Positions 13,646 to 14,175 of a stretch of 14,175 nt of DNA are shown piece by piece. The notes below the pieces were generated by a model. It was not told the DNA's origin. It saw only the letters and a program-made list of their open reading frames with translations, and searched no databases. Made by a program: the position numbers and the translations under genes. Where the stretch lies: the NCBI GenBank assembly GCA_021815935.1, contig JAKAZH010000026.1:1-14175 (forward strand), given 5' to 3'. Position 1 is the stretch's first letter. The number at the start of each line of letters is the position of its first letter. Source of the stretch: Actinomycetes bacterium (GTDB lineage Bacteria; Actinomycetota; Acidimicrobiia; Acidimicrobiales; Palsa-688).

Positions 13646-14139
13646 GCACCGGTGGCGCAGCGAAGCCGAACTGGACCTGGCGTGAGCCGGGTGTCGTCGG
13701 CGGACGGGCCGTCATATTCGACGTCGACGGGGTCCTTTCGGACGCCGCCAACCGCCAGCACTTCCTGGAGGGCCGTCGCAGGAACTGGGAGGCATTCTTC
13801 GACTCTTGCGGCGACGATCCTCTGATCGAGGAGGTGGCAAGGTTGCTGGAACTCCTCGACGCTGGGCTCTCGGTCATTCTTCTCACCGCTCGACCTTCGT
13901 GGGTGGCGCCGCACACTCTCGCCTGGCTCGCCCGGTTCAACCTGCGCTGGGACCTCCTCGTCATGCGCGACCGGGGCGATTACGACTCGGCCCCCGACTT
14001 CAAGCGTCGTTCCCTCAGGGAGCTGCGCGAGTTCGGTTTCGAGGCTCTGCTCGCCTTCGAAGACGACCGGCGCAACGTGACGATGTTCCACGAGGAAGGC
14101 ATCCCGGCGATTTACATACATTCGGGATACTACGACTGA
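13630..14139 (+). CDS. HAD-superfamily phosphatase (polynucleotide-kinase-phosphatase-like)
   Basis: The 169-residue protein contains the four HAD motifs in order: motif I FDVDGVLSD (about 30-38, nucleophile and acid Asp at DxD), motif II ILLTARP (83-89), motif III Lys in DFKRRSL (123-129), and motif IV FEDDRRNV (142-149). The short cap-less layout, with a helical insert (FLEGRRRNWEAFFDSCGDDP) after motif I, resembles the phosphatase domain of T4-type polynucleotide kinase and similar small HAD proteins. These hydrolyse phosphomonoesters through a phospho-aspartate intermediate with Mg2+. The substrate is unknown. ATG 13630 overlaps the MidA-like gene by 16 bases in another frame, so the two are co-expressed. 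The 36 bases after its stop hold no recognisable gene. Confidence 0.8.
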   Translation: MEHSLSTGGAAKPNWTWREPGVVGGRAVIFDVDGVLSDAANRQHFLEGRRRNWEAFFDSCGDDPLIEEVARLLELLDAGLSVILLTARPSWVAPHTLAWLARFNLRWDLLVMRDRGDYDSAPDFKRRSLRELREFGFEALLAFEDDRRNVTMFHEEGIPAIYIHSGYYD

Positions 14140-14175
14140 ATTCTTCGCCTTTCTTCACGTCGGCAGGCGCAGAAT

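Noticed and set aside
14101..14128. ATCCCG-N16-CGGGAT inverted repeat
   Set aside because: Lies inside the HAD coding sequence with a long loop; likely incidental.
1..14175. tRNA/rRNA genes, CRISPR arrays, insertion sequences, attachment sites
   Set aside because: Read on both strands, no cloverleaf, regularly spaced repeat set, transposase motif or long terminal repeat was seen.

Overview
The window is GC-rich, gene-dense DNA with many 1- to 4-base gene overlaps and frequent GTG starts. Together with an actinobacterial-type lysyl-phosphatidylglycerol synthase domain, this suggests an actinomycetote, perhaps of the Acidimicrobiia type. The taxonomic placement is inference. No rRNA, tRNA, CRISPR array, phage gene or transposase is visible.

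Layout. (1) 1-653, minus strand: a Fur-family metal-responsive repressor followed, with a one-base stop/start overlap, by the first 52 codons of a membrane protein that looks like a nickel/cobalt-type permease. A palindromic operator candidate (685-705) lies just upstream of the repressor. (2) 867-5176, plus strand: a membrane-anchored PHB-depolymerase/feruloyl-esterase-like hydrolase, then a tight four-gene set. That set is a small unknown protein plus three consecutive proteins that each contain two YbjQ-like (UPF0145, 'putative heavy-metal-binding') domains, six domain copies in all. Gene junctions in the set overlap by 4, 1 and 4 bases. (3) 5303-7214: a DUF4388 (PATAN) protein, and 16 bases later a two-helix membrane protein ending in a RodZ-type DUF4115 domain. 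(4) 7360-9048: a PAS-PAS-GGDEF diguanylate cyclase with intact catalytic and I-site motifs. (5) 9110-12508, minus strand: a 1059-residue fusion of a degenerate LpxH-like phosphoesterase split by two membrane helices, a polytopic membrane region and a lysyl-phosphatidylglycerol synthase domain. A possible tiny membrane protein lies downstream of it. (6) 12566-14139, plus strand: a degenerate MidA-like (DUF185) methyltransferase homologue overlapping a HAD-family phosphatase.

The most unusual parts are the six-domain YbjQ operon with its unknown leading gene (1970-5176) and the phosphoesterase/LPG-synthase fusion (9329-12508). The first could encode a hetero-oligomeric assembly of unknown function. 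The second probably links membrane-lipid aminoacylation with a phosphoesterase-like module that has lost part of its metal site. The DUF4388, RodZ-C-like and GGDEF genes suggest that the middle of the window is a signalling or envelope locus, but nothing in the sequence ties the three to one pathway.
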